From Azadirachta indica (taxonomy: Eukaryota > Streptophyta > Magnoliopsida > Sapindales > Meliaceae): a stretch of 64,000 bases of DNA. The notes under the pieces were generated by a model. That model searched no databases and was not told the DNA's origin. It saw nothing but the letters and a program-made list of their open reading frames with translations. The translations under genes were made by a program, and so were the position numbers. Where the stretch lies: the NCBI GenBank assembly GCA_022749755.1, contig CM040450.1, positions 4,950,913 through 5,014,912 of the forward strand, written 5' to 3'. The first letter of the stretch is position 1. Each line of letters begins with the position of its first letter. Below are positions 25,201-36,424 of this stretch, one piece after another.

Positions 25201-25605
25201 AAATAATTTAATGTATTTTGTGCATCCAGGATACAGTGATTTTTTAGCATCCTCTAGTAAATCTTTAAATGTTGTAGGGTTGTTGTCATAGTATTTAAAA
25301 GCATTATGAACTATTTCAAGAGTGGTAGAAAAATCATTATCTATGTAGGGGTCTAAAACCTCAATTGATGATATATCACTCTTATCATGCCAAGTTCAGT
25401 TGGTATAATTTTAGTCAATTCCTCAAACAAACATATGATTTTCAACTTTTCAAAAAGTTTGAAACATAACATTGATACACTTTATAAATGGACATCTAAT
25501 ATATTGTTCATTTTTAGAATGAAACATTACAAACTCCAAAATTCTATTAACCCTATTTTCATATGTTTTTTACATCCTATCATATTTCATCCATGATTTG
25601 TCCAT
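22206..25605 (-). pseudogene. TNP2-like transposase of CACTA_2, interrupted by stops
   Basis: On the – strand MDKSWMKYDRM at 25605 is the typical start of the N-terminal transposase-associated domain. The TNP2 core follows at 25095–24487 (IHVCPNDYVFYRKEY; TAKLLTWHINKREKD; STDGINPHSTLNSK; NDIDVYLAPLIDDLKTL) and 24444–24229 (WTISDFPAYENLSS; GYYACPICEEGTDS). The DUF4218 region starts at 24018 with MHIEKNICESIYGTL and continues to about 23280 (KYMKVFKGYVRNHNRPEG). DUF4216-like sequence lies near 22640–22450 (DRIGHTSDYFILAF, VFYAKDQID), ending in the reading 22433–22206. Stops between and within blocks, for example between 25590 and 25100, indicate a pseudogene, although the central blocks are long and well kept, suggesting fairly recent decay. 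It lies upstream of the Ulp1-like gene. Confidence 0.88.
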
Positions 25606-26408
25606 AGTATAATACTAGATAATAAATAAAAGGGTGAAAAAAAACATATTTTAAAATTGAACTTACCTTTAATGCTTAATTTGGTATTATCAGTCGTGAA
25701 GGAAGAGTATGAAAAAATATCCAAAATCTACAAAATATCAAAATATTGCAAATGCATTATTAAAAAAAAATAAAAATGCATTAATAATAAAAATAAAAAT
25801 TAGTGAAAAAAGAAACCAATATATAATAAGAAACCATATTCTACACTATAAGAAAAATTCTCATAAATCAAACTAAGGGGAAAATTGATCTTACCAGTCA
25901 CCAAATTCGATAATAGAACTAGTAATTGAATTGCTCACCAAATTACTAAGGGATTGTTAGCAATTTAATAAGAAAACGACAAGTGAATGATGGTTTTTTA
26001 AGGTAATGTTGCGATCGTCGGCGGCGAGGGTAAGGATAGGGTGGTAAGTATAGATTAAATAATGCGTTAAGTGCAGGAGTTTTTGATTAAACATAAATAG
26101 GACTTCGTTTTTGTTAGTTACTGTAGCTTAGTTGCTGTAGCTCAGTCACTATAACTACAGTAATTCTAATTAAGTTATTGAAATTATTCTTATGGTCACT
26201 GTATTTGATTATTGTAGTTATAGTAAATAAAAGTATTTATTTTCATTAATTCTATCAAAAGTTTTATATCATACATATTTTTTTTTTGTCAAGAAATTCA
26301 ATTTCATTTTAGCGTACTAAGTGTTGATAAAATTATGTTAAATTATTATGATATAAGTTATTTTTATCAAGATTAAATCTATCAAGAAAGATCATTTTTG
26401 TAGTAGTG
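25606..26408. other. 5' non-coding region and right terminus of CACTA_2
   Basis: Contains repeated (A/T)CTGTAGCT(T/C)AGT-like units near 26115–26155 and the terminal repeat ending ATTTTTGTAGTAGTG at 26408. These are candidate subterminal binding sites and promoter for the transposase gene. Confidence 0.6.
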
Positions 26409-27765
26409 AGAGTATGAAAATAAAAAATAGAAAGAATTAAGGTATTTAATAGAAATATTTTCAGATATCTTTATTAAAGTTTGAGTAACTATCACTTTGC
26501 GATAATTTTTAAAAAATAATTCACCTTTTTATGATTTCCGTTGATCATGAATTGACCGTTAGTAAAAGTGTATTTTCATAACTAAAGAAAAGATAACTTT
26601 ACTCATTTAAAAAAAATAGCTTAAACCCTAAGCACATTATCTATTCCAGCCGCCTCCACCACCACCTAACATGAAGAAGTTTTTTCCTTTTCTTTTTCAA
26701 CCCAAGCGGTCCCCTCGTTTACCACCCATGCATTCTTCATTTACTTTTGCAGCATTCTTCTTTTTCTTTGTTTTTTCCCTTTTCTCTTCCATTGTATCCT
26801 CACAATCGAATATCATTTTTTTCTCAATAAATCTATCATATCTTTAATAATATTCTGCGCAATCCTAAACCAAATCTCGACTAACACGTATTTCAAAGCA
26901 CCAAAGACACCAACATATAAGCTGCTGCATGACAATGTGTTGGCCATAAGTGGTCTTCTACCCTAAATCTAATCTCTTTTTTTTGAATAGATAGAATTGA
27001 ATTTGTATTAAAATGTATTATCGAAATATATTTATTATATAAAATTGGCTGTGATGCCATGATTGAAAATGAAAAGGAAGCAAAGAATTGAAAAGAAAAA
27101 GCAAAACAGAAGAGAAAAATGGAAGAACAAAAGGACAATGGGAAATGTAGGGAGTGAAAATCGTTTGGCTATAAAACAATTTTTAAAATTTTTTTTGCTC
27201 ATAAATTATTTTTAAAGTATTAAGGGTATTTACATAATTCATACTCTAAGGTTCGTCAACAAATAGTCAAGGGAAAGTAAATGAATTTTTTTAAAAAAAT
27301 TGCCACAAAGTGATAGTATGTCGAATCTAAAGAGAGGTATCTGAAAATATCCCCCACACAAAATATAGTTAGGAAAGAATTCAATAATATAGTGGCTGAA
27401 ATTCACCCTTCTATAGTACTTCTCTTTAAATATTCACTTACAGAAAACAATGAGTGGAATAAAAACTTTAATAAAAGAAATACGATTCTTAAAAGTGTGG
27501 AATAAAAACTTTTATAAAATAATATGATTCTTAAAAGTATGTATTAAAATATGATGACAAACGTGCTTTAGACGTCATTTTTTTAAAAGCTTTTAGTCAA
27601 TAAAATCTAATAAAGTAAAACGTAGTTAAATTAAGGATTTAAAAAAATTAAGTATAATGCACATATATTGAAGATCAATTTGGCAGTACTAAAGAATAAA
27701 TAATATTAACATAATTAGTATTTATATTTTTTTAACACTTTTTCTTTTATTAGTTTCTGAAAAAG
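26409..27765. other. Intergenic DNA right of CACTA_2
   Basis: No gene recognised. Contains a two-copy tandem repeat of about 43 bp at 27452–27538 (units begin GTGGAATAAAAACTTT) and pyrimidine-rich stretches near 26690–26800. Confidence 0.5.
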
Positions 27766-28286
27766 TATTTAAGTGTTTGGTTAATAATTTTTAAAAGTAC
27801 TTATTGGCGCTACATTAAATATTTGGAGGTGCAACTAAAAAAGTACTTTTGTATTTACAACTTAGTAAAATAGATATATAACAAAAAAAAGTAATATATC
27901 CATATAACAATATTTTTAATAAAAACAAATATTATATATATAATCATCTTGTATAATCTATATATCATATATTCATATATAATCATATATTCATATATAA
28001 TCATCTAAATTAAAATCCAATATTTGATAAATATAATTTTCAAATTTGTTTAGAGATATTTTAGAAAAAAATAAAATTTTTATTAATTGCACAAGTACTA
28101 TCTTTTTAAGCATTTGAAGTGCTAATTTGAGAAATCATTAAATTTTTACTAACTAAATAATCACTTTAAATGTTAAAATTTTTTCAATAAGCACTTTTAA
28201 CAAAATTTGTCAAACACATGATTTAACACTTTATAAGTGCTAATTAACACTTATAAAGTGCTTATTAGTACTACTAAACTCACCCT
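27766..28286. mobile_element. Probable MITE with AAGTACTT/AAGCACTT inverted ends
   Basis: Left part GTGTTTGGTTAATAATTTTT then AAAAGTACTTATTGG (from about 27773) is mirrored on the opposite strand by GTGTTTGACAAATTTTGTTA then AAAGTGCTTATTG (about 28218 downward). The right flank adds AGTACTAATAAGCACTTTAT hairpins up to about 28286. No coding capacity. hAT-like MITEs often look like this, but I could not confirm a target duplication. Confidence 0.5.
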
Positions 28287-29203
28287 TAATATCGCTAAAA
28301 TTATGCTCCTAATAAAGTATAACTTTATTCTAATATGATAATATACCCCACATCAACTTAATTGACAATACCTTAATCGAATTTTTTTTTTCCACTTGCA
28401 GTCTAAAATTGATATTCCAGAAATTCGATATTGAGGGAAGATTATATTAAATTTCATTCGAATGCTTTACATATATATATATATATATATGTATAGGTTA
28501 TAAGATTTAATCATAGGGAATTTTGAAATGGTTAACTCCTAATCCTACATATTTTTCGACTTTATTTTTTAACGTTGATAGCGCGCAATTTACAGGCTAT
28601 AAAATAGTCTTCTTCTTTGGAGAAATGAAATGAAGGAAAAGAATTCAATAAGGGAAGGGCGTCTGTCCATTTATTGTTGACGCAATGAATGCATGTTCAT
28701 AGCGTCACAAAGCCACTAACTGATCATGTCTCAAAGCCGCCTATTGAGACGAGTGGCAATTGAGAGGGAAGAATTAATAATGCATGGCTAATTTGTGCTC
28801 CACAACCATCCACCCAAAATGGACAATACAAATTACGTACATTTCCTTCTTTTATTTGTATTACTGTTTACGAAAGATCCAGAAACATGCGCTTGTGTTT
28901 TGGTTTTGCAGATCATCGATCTCGCATGTGACACTCTAGCTAGTAGAGCAGTATTAATTTGGTAAAATTAGAACTCAAATAATGATCATGAAAATTAGAA
29001 AAAGTTTAGAGAGGTGACAAAATATTAGATTTAAAGGTAGGGTATTTATATTATGTCAGACATTCTCTAATTAAATAATATTTAAATATTAAATAATATA
29101 CAGATGGGATCGGAAGGAGCCTCGGCCCTAATATATATACTTTATATACACAAAAGTAAGTCGATCGATCGTCAAAGATTCTTGTCAATAAATTAAATTA
29201 AAT
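28287..29203. other. Intergenic DNA
   Basis: No gene seen. Holds a (TA)n run at about 28470–28491 and GATCGATCG near 29162. Confidence 0.5.
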
Positions 29204-29259
29204 AATTAATTAATATACTACGATTTGTACCATGCATTAAGTACTCTTAATTACTTGTC

Positions 29260-29306
<47 letters not shown>

Positions 29307-29638
29307 AAGTAATACTTGTAAGTTGTGGGTTAGGTTCAAACAATAACGTAACACTATTCTTTGATGGCCGGTTAGTATGATCAACAGGCTAGCTAGCTAT
29401 GTAGGTGTGAGATAAATGACGTCAATAATTAAGCCAGCCTTTGTTAGTTCAGCATCAGTGAAGCTTTTGCTGGCCAACTTGGTGATGTTGAACTTTAATT
29501 TTTTGTTTCAATTATATATGTCTTGCTGATGTGTATGTATGTATTTCTCTCTTCTTGTATATATTTCTCTAACTTTTCTTAGTTATTTTGGTTTTATTAT
29601 CATGTTAGGAATGACAAGTGCTTTAGAGACATTATGTA
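29204..29638. repeat. Host duplication unit 1, left part
   Basis: Starts TAATTAATTAATATACTACG and matches unit 2 (34713–35160) almost throughout. It continues after Copia_2 at 34618–34712. It contains TA and TGTA microsatellites at 29262–29306. It lacks about 35 bp present in unit 2 (34982–35016); that segment is bounded by short TTTAATTT-like repeats, so it was probably deleted here. ATGTA at 29634–29638 is the target duplication of Copia_2. Confidence 0.9.
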
Positions 29639-30075
29639 TGTTGAAAGGTGGATGGCTTATCTTGTAATATAAGAGAAAATAAATTTATTAGTAATAATTA
29701 TGGACGAGGAAAGAAAGAGAAGTTTACAATCTTATTGATTTCTAAATTTTTTGACTTGACATACAATGAAAAAACTCATTTCTATTTAAAATATGATATC
29801 TTCTTAATCAATGGTTAAAATTATGCCAACACACATTTAATCTAATAATTATAAAACTTTTCGAAAAAATATGCATAATAATATCTAAATATTTATTACA
29901 AATATCTAGATATTTCTTAAAGTATTTAGATTTTTATTACCAAATATTTAAATATTTATTGCATAAATATTTAGATATTTTTTTATAAATTTTTAGAAAT
30001 TAGGGCACACTATTCTTATGCCCAAATCTTACAAACTCAATTTATTTTGGGCCAAATCAAGTTTAATTTTCAACA
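29639..30075 (-). repeat. 3' LTR of Copia_2
   Basis: On the – strand it starts TGTTGAAAATTAAACTTG and ends CCTTTCAACA. It contains a row of palindromic AATATCTAGATATT-like units (29885–29975). Confidence 0.92.
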
Positions 30076-30079
30076 CCCC

Positions 30080-33000
30080 CCTTAAACTTAATTTGGTGAC
30101 TTCTAATAATCTTCGTAACACACAAAATGTCTCATTCTTTAAAGGCTTGGTGAAGATATCAGCAATTTGATCTTGTGTCTTCATGTACTCTATTTGCACA
30201 TCTTTTCTAGTAATGCACTCTCTTATATAATGGTAGCGAGTGTCAATATGTTTACCTCAATCATGGAACACGGGATTTTTTGCCTACGCCATTATTGATT
30301 TGTTGTCAATATAAATCTTAGTTGGTGTTTTTTTTATGACCATCGCAACTACTTCAACAGATTTCTAAGCCATACTGCATGGCAAACACATGATATTACG
30401 ACCACATACTCAGCTTTATAAGTTGAGAGAGTGACTATCAGTTGCTTCTTTCACGTTCAAGTGAAAGCAGTATCGCCCATGAAAAATACAAATTCAGAAG
30501 TGCTTTTTCGATCATTCATATTTCCACCCTAATCGTTATCGTTGAATCCAACAAGCTTGTAATCATTCGAAACTGAATAGAATAAGCCAAAATCAATTGT
30601 ATCTTTGAGATAGCGAAGAATTCTCTTGGTAACTTTAAAATGGGTGGTTGTTGTTGTCTTTATCTAACGACTAACTAGCCCAACAACATAGAGGATGTCA
30701 GGCCTTGTGCAAGTTAGGTAATGTAGACTTTTAACCAAGCTCTTAAAAAGGGTTCAATCTATTCTTTCTCCTTCATCATGCTTTGACAGGTTCACCTCAC
30801 ATTCCACTAGTGTGTTTATTGGCTTGCAATCATCCATCTTGAATCTTTTGAGGATCTCCTTTGTATAGCTTTCTTGTGAGATGAAAATTCCATCTTTCTT
30901 TTGCTTGATTTCAATGCCGAGGTAGTAAGCCATTAACCCAATGTCAGTCATTTCGAAGTCGTTGGTCATGGCTTTCTTGAGCTCTTCAAACATGCTTAGA
31001 TTGATTCCAATAAAAATTAAATCATCCATGTACAAGCATACGATTAAAACATCTCTGTTTTTTATCTTGATATAAAGTGCATGTTCATAGCGGTACTTGA
31101 TAAAACCATTCTTTTAAAAGTACTTGTCTATCCGGTTGTTCCATGCTCTTGGTGCTTGCTTTAACCCATAAAGAGCTTTTTTCAACTTTAAGACATTGTT
31201 TTCATGACCCTTTACTTTATAGCCCAAAGGTTACTCGATGTAAACTTCTTCTTCAAGTACTTCATTAAGAAAGGCATACTTTACATCCATTTGATAAATC
31301 TTCCATTTGTTTTGAGTTGCGAAAGAGATAATTAGTTTAATAGTTTCTAATCTAGCAACAGGAGCAAATACCTTATCATAGTCAATTCCAATTTTTTGAC
31401 TGTAGCCTTTCATAACAAGTCTTGCCTTGTGTCGTTCAATTTCTTCATTTGCATTGTTCTTCACCTTATACACCCATTTGACACCGATAGCTTTATATCA
31501 TTTAGGAAGAGTAACTAGCTCTCATATGTTATTCTTCTTAATAGCCTTGATTTCTTTGTCCATCACAGCTCTCCATTTTTTTTGTTGCACAACTTTTTGG
31601 AAGTTCACAAGTTCGCAGTTAGCCAAGAGGTAGAAAAAAGTAAGATTTGTCATCCTCTCAATCACCTTGTAGAGATCTTGGAGACTCCTTGTGCATTCTT
31701 TATTTCTTTCATTTAAAAAAGATTGCGGTGAATTATTATTATTATCAACTTTTGTTGGCGAACTAAGTGGTGTCGTAGGCTCTTCTTAGCATTCTCCTTG
31801 TTGCCTGGCTGATGTCTCCTTATTTTCTTCATATTGAGGAAGGAAATTGAAATTGTCTACATCAAGGCCAAAATTGCATTCTCCTTCTTCATCAAATATC
31901 ACATCTCGACCTACTACAACCTTTTTATTATTCGGGTTATACAACTTGTAGCCTTTTGAATTTGAATCATAATCGATGAAGATAAAACTCTAACTTTTAT
32001 CATCGAGCTTCGTTCTTCTTTCGTCTAATATATGCACATAAGCTATGCTTCCAAAAACTCTTAATTGAGAGAATTCAAGCTTTCTTCCACTCTAAGTTTC
32101 TTGTGGCGTCTTTTCTCACATATTTCGAGTAGGAGATTGGTTGGACAAATACACCACACATGCCACAACTTCATACCAAAATTCTTTTGGCAATTTCTTA
32201 CTTTAGAGCATACTTCGTGCTATGTCAAGAATGGTTCTATTTTTCCTTTTAGCAACGACATTTTGTTAGAGGGATCTCAAAACGGTTAGAAGATGGCAGA
32301 TTCTATTTGCTTTACAGAATTCTCAAACTCTTTTGAAGTGAATTCTCCACCTCAATCGAATCTTATGGCCTTGATTTTGCATCCACTTTTATTTACCACA
32401 AGTGCTTTAAACTTTGGAACACGCCAAAAACTTCGAATTTTTCTTTTAAAAAATATACCCACGTTTTTCTTGAATAATCATCAATAAAGAAAAGGAAATA
32501 ATTACTCTTATCTAAGGAGCTTGGCTTGATAGGACCACATATATTAATGTGTATGAGTTCGTGTAGCTTCTTAGCTCTAAAAGTAAACTCCTTTGGAAAG
32601 CTCATTCTAAATTGCTTTCCAATTAAACATCCTTCCCATAGTTTGTCAGGATGATTGATGTAAAGCAGTCCTTTCACCATTTTCTTCTTGGATAACAGCT
32701 CTAAACCTCCAAAATTGAGATGCCCAAGTCGAAAATGCCATAACCATGATGTATCCTTATAGCAAGCCTTAAGACATTTTACTATATCATTTTGAATATT
32801 TAACAAGAATATTCTATTCTTTGACATTGCCACCTTTGCAATCAAATTATTTTTACTATCTCCTATAAAAGGCTACAATCTTTCATACGAATATTATAGC
32901 CTTTTTCTAAGAGTTGTCCCAAGATTAAAATGTTATTTTTTATTTTGGACAGATAATAAACATTTGAAATAAATTAACGGCTTTTATCTTTCAAGTGAAT

Positions 33001-34161
33001 AAGGATGTTACCTTTGCCTTTTATAGGTATTTTGGACTCATCCCTAAAGGAGACATTACCACTAACTGATTCTTCAAGCTCCACGAACATATCCTTATTT
33101 CCACAAATATGATTGCTTGCGTCGATATCAAGGTACCATATATTAGTGCTACTACCATTATTGTCCTTGAATGGTAGCAATAATGTTTCTTCTTCTTGAC
33201 TTTTGTTCTTCATATAATTAGCCTTCTTATTAACTTTATTATTGGAAGCTCTATACTCGGAAGCATAATGGCCAAACTTTTGACAATTGTAACATTTAAC
33301 TTTAGACTTATTGTACCTTAAGTTTGAATTACCTCTTCCATGACCTCTTGTTGAGCCTTCTCCTCTATCATTGTTGTTGTTGCTATAATTTGAAAGTCCT
33401 ATCCATCCTCGTCCATGTCCACGTTTGCAGCCTCGTCCTGTACCATTTCCTCTTTTACGTTGGCTTTCTCATTGTCAAAACTTTCTTCCTTTTCTTTGAA
33501 GGTGAGCTTTGTTTAGAAAACTTGTTCCAAGACTTCTTGCTTTCTCTTTTGTCTTTCTTCATATGCTTGTAATAAGCCTACGAGTTCTTCAATGGTCATG
33601 AACTCTAAATCTTTTGTTTCTTCAATTCTTACAACAATATGCTCAAATTTTGAATTTACAGAACGAAGAATTTTCTCCATAATTCAAACATTACTTAAGC
33701 TTTCTTTATTTCTTTTTAATTGGTTGGCAACCAACAAAACTCTTTAAAAGTAATTAGAAATTGATTAACATTCTTTCATATATAAATATTCAAAATCACC
33801 TCGTAAACTTTCAAGACATACATTCTTTACTCTTTCGGCACCTTTGTATGAAGTTTGAAGCATTTACCGTACTTCCTTGGCAGTGGTTGCATTTGAAACC
33901 TTCTCAAAACCATCTTCATTTAATGACTGATAGATGAGGTAAAGAGCTTTCTTGTCTCTCTTTCTAAAATCCTTCAAAAGATTTTTTTGAACTTGAGTAA
34001 GGGGTGGCCTCATCTTTTGGCACATCAAACTCTTTCTCTACAACTTCCCGTGTATCTTGAGCTCCTAGCAAAGCTTTCATTATAATGCTCCAATTATCGT
34101 AGTTGCTCTTGATGAGCATTAAAACTTGAAAGAGAGCTATTCCATTGCTTGTCATGGTCAC
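30080..34161 (-). pseudogene. Copia_2 gag-pol pseudogene
   Basis: Gag starts at 34161 (MTMTSNGIALFQ, then KSNYDNWSIIMKALLGAQDT). The zinc knuckle near 33300 reads CYNCQKFGHYASEY, with the last Cys changed to Tyr. Protease near 33150: WYLDIDASNHICG, catalytic Asp kept. GAG_pre-integrase and the start of integrase are at 32845–32393 (LWHFRLGHLNFGGLELLSKK; ELIHINICGPIK). Reverse transcriptase lies at 31473–30754, with DYDKVFAPVARLETIKLIIS and the catalytic motif MYMDDLIF at about 31035. RNase H covers about 30560–30090. Stops and frameshifts separate these blocks. In an intact element the polyprotein forms the virus-like particle and performs reverse transcription and integration. Confidence 0.92.
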
Positions 34162-34186
34162 TCACACCTTTGCTTTGATACTACTT

Positions 34187-34617
34187 TGTTGAAAAGTAAA
34201 GGGCTTGTATTATAAAAAGAGATAAATTTGATAGGAATAATTATGGATAAGGAAGAAAGAAGAAGCTTACAATCTTATTAATTTTTAATTTTTTTTGTTT
34301 GACATATAATGGACGAACTCATCCATATTTATAGTATGGCATTTTCTTAACCAACGGTTAAGATTATGCCAACGCATATCAATCTAATGGTTATAAATTT
34401 CTTTGTAAAAATATTTATAATAATATGTAGATATTTATTATAAATATCTAGATTTTTCTTATAAATATCTAAATTTTTATTACCAAATATTTAGATATTA
34501 ATGAAATAAATATCTAAATATTTTCTTATAAATTTTTATAAATTGGATCACATTATTCCTAAACCCAAATTTTACAAATTCAATTTATTTTGAGTCAAAT
34601 TAAGTTTAATTTCCAAC
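34187..34617 (-). repeat. 5' LTR of Copia_2
   Basis: On the – strand it starts TGTTGGAAATTAAACTTA and ends TACTTTTCAACA. It aligns with 29639–30075 throughout but with many substitutions, so the insertion is not recent. Confidence 0.92.
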
Positions 34618-34712
34618 AATGTAGGCAAGCTTTTGGAGCCAAGAGATATCATATGCATGTTACGTTAGGGATATACTTGGTCTTGAATTCTCCAATTATA
34701 TATATATATATA
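34618..34712. repeat. Host duplication unit 1, right part
   Basis: GGCAAGCTTTTGGAGCCAAG onward matches 41032–41100 at the right of Copia_3. It closes unit 1 at an AT microsatellite that joins unit 2. Confidence 0.9.
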
Positions 34713-35160
34713 TAATTAATTAATATACTACGATTTGTACCATGCATGAATGACTATTAATTACTTGTATGTATATATATATATATATAAGTAATACATG
34801 TAAGTTGTGGGTTGGGTTCAAATAATTAACGTAACACTATTCTTTGATGGCCGGGTAGTATGATCAGCAGGCTACCTAGCTATGCAGGTGTGAGATAAAT
34901 GACATCAATAATTAAGCCAACCTTTGCTAGTTCAGCATCAGTGAAGCTTTTGCCGGCCAACTTGGTGATGTTGAACTTTAATTTGCCGCCATCTTTATCT
35001 CCTTTGCGACCATTTAATTTTTTGTTTCAATTATATATGTTTTGCTGATATGTATGTATGTGTTTCTCTCTTCTTGTTATATATTTCTCTAACTTTTCTT
35101 ACACATTTTGATTTTATGATCATATTAGGAATGACAAGTGCTTTAGAGACACGATGTAGG
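34713..35160. repeat. Host duplication unit 2, left part
   Basis: Second copy of the segment at 29204–29638. The – strand keeps a stop-free stretch of about 49 codons (about 35030 to 34885, containing KLKFNITKLAGKSFTDAEL) without a start codon or recognisable family; unit 1 keeps most of it too. It may be a fragment of an old exon. GTAGG at 35156–35160 is the target duplication of Copia_3. Confidence 0.88.
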
Positions 35161-35858
35161 TGTTGGAAATACATAAGCATCAAGGCGTGCAAGAGCACTG
35201 TTTTGAAAGCTATTTCTGCCCCTTTAAGATAGTATCCCACTGCAGGAAGGTATGACAGCGGTATAGCCTCAAGATATAATGACGTGACTCATTGTAAGCC
35301 TGCAAATCAAATATAACGAGCGTAGAACAACGTCGAAGAAGGAAGAAGATATTGAACGGTGATGCTTTGTTTTCGCAAAATTTGTTTTGAGAATAAAGAC
35401 GAATGAAAAATGAATGATGAAAATGTTAGATTGGGTATGTATTTATAGGGAAGTGGCAAACTATTCAGACAGCTGCCACTTAACCACTAATACCTGTTGA
35501 CACAAACAGTTAAAATCGTTTCGTGTCTTTTCAACGTTTCATCGTCAACTGCTACTCAACCACTAAAACTATCATTAACAGAATTTAAAAATTTAAATAA
35601 TTAAGCCCAAAAAAATAAAAGTGTAAAACAAAGCCCATTGCAAGCACACCGAGGGGTCTACGTGACGACGCGCATTAAACGCTTTCCAAACCAAATTCCA
35701 AAATTGGGCTTGAGCCGGTCTACCTTGTGCGTGAGAGAATCCTATTTGTTGGCTTGCTAACTTACTTCTAGTTTGTTTTCATATATAAACTCTTTAAAAG
35801 TTTTATAACTAGCCAATGTGGAATTTAGTATTTTGGAATATTACATAAATTTATAACA
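35161..35858 (-). repeat. 3' LTR of Copia_3
   Basis: On the – strand it starts TGTTATAAATTTATGTAA and ends TATGTATTTCCAACA. It aligns with 40321–41028 with clear divergence. Confidence 0.93.
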
Positions 35859-36424
35859 ATCCCCCACATATTTCAAATTACTAAATTTTACACTTTTAAT
35901 ACATCACCATTTGATAACAAACTTAGTGTAAATGAACTAGTGCTTATCAATTTATGAACTAGTCACTGAGCATATTAATTGTATCTTACAAGAACTAGGT
36001 GAAATATAACTAATTGCTATGAACCATACCTCTTTTGGTGTGAATCAGTGAATTAATAGCTCACATTAAGTTTAATCTTATTCCTTTTATTGTTCTGCGA
36101 TTTTGCGCCTTCATAGCCCCGCGCTATCTTGGTAATCATGAGTGTTTTAGAGATATCTACCTAATACTCATAGGAATCAACTCAATTCCACATTCATTTA
36201 GGTGAACCCTCCATTAAGCATATTCTACAGTTAAATATGCCACCATTCAATTTTTGAGCTATGGAGTTCATTAAGAACATAAAAGCTCGTCATTTTTTCT
36301 CACTATAGTGTTTACTATCTAGTCATAGGGAGAACTCAAATATGTTGGATGATAGTAACTCAAGATAACAAGTGACTTGTTATTACCCCTATGAACCTAC
36401 TTCATGGGATCTCTAATCACATAG
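35859..36424. other. Copia_3 region between 3' LTR and RNase H
   Basis: Internal retrotransposon DNA without recognisable coding signal; likely 3' untranslated region. Confidence 0.6.

Larger units (their letters stand above)
18196..26408 (-). mobile_element. CACTA_2: complete-ended CACTA transposon with TIRs and AGA target duplication
   Basis: Left end CATTACTAAAAAAAATGGCC at 18196 and the complement of the right end, CACTACTACAAAAATGATC from 26408 inward, form matching terminal inverted repeats that continue through TTTCTTGA. The three bases outside each end are AGA (18193–18195 and 26409–26411), the 3-bp target duplication expected of CACTA elements. On the – strand it encodes a TNP2-like transposase (25605–22206) and, downstream, an Ulp1-like protease remnant (20134–19330). 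A 1770-bp solo LTR is nested between them. Length without the nested LTR is about 6.4 kb. Confidence 0.93.
29639..34617 (-). mobile_element. Copia_2: full-length Ty1/Copia retrotransposon with both LTRs and ATGTA target duplication
   Basis: Two LTRs (29639–30075 and 34187–34617) with TG…CA ends flank a gag-pol pseudogene on the – strand. ATGTA occurs immediately outside both ends (29634–29638 and 34618–34622). A purine tract (complement of CCCCCCTTAAACT, 30076–30088) precedes the 3' LTR. A primer-binding site TAGTATCAAAGC, complementary to initiator Met tRNA apart from small changes, lies just inside the 5' LTR (about 34171–34184). Same family as Copia_1. Confidence 0.96.

Noticed and set aside
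26893..27138. 81-residue Phe/Ser-rich open frame resembling a signal peptide
   Set aside because: Results from an A/G-rich stretch on the + strand; no family or gene context.
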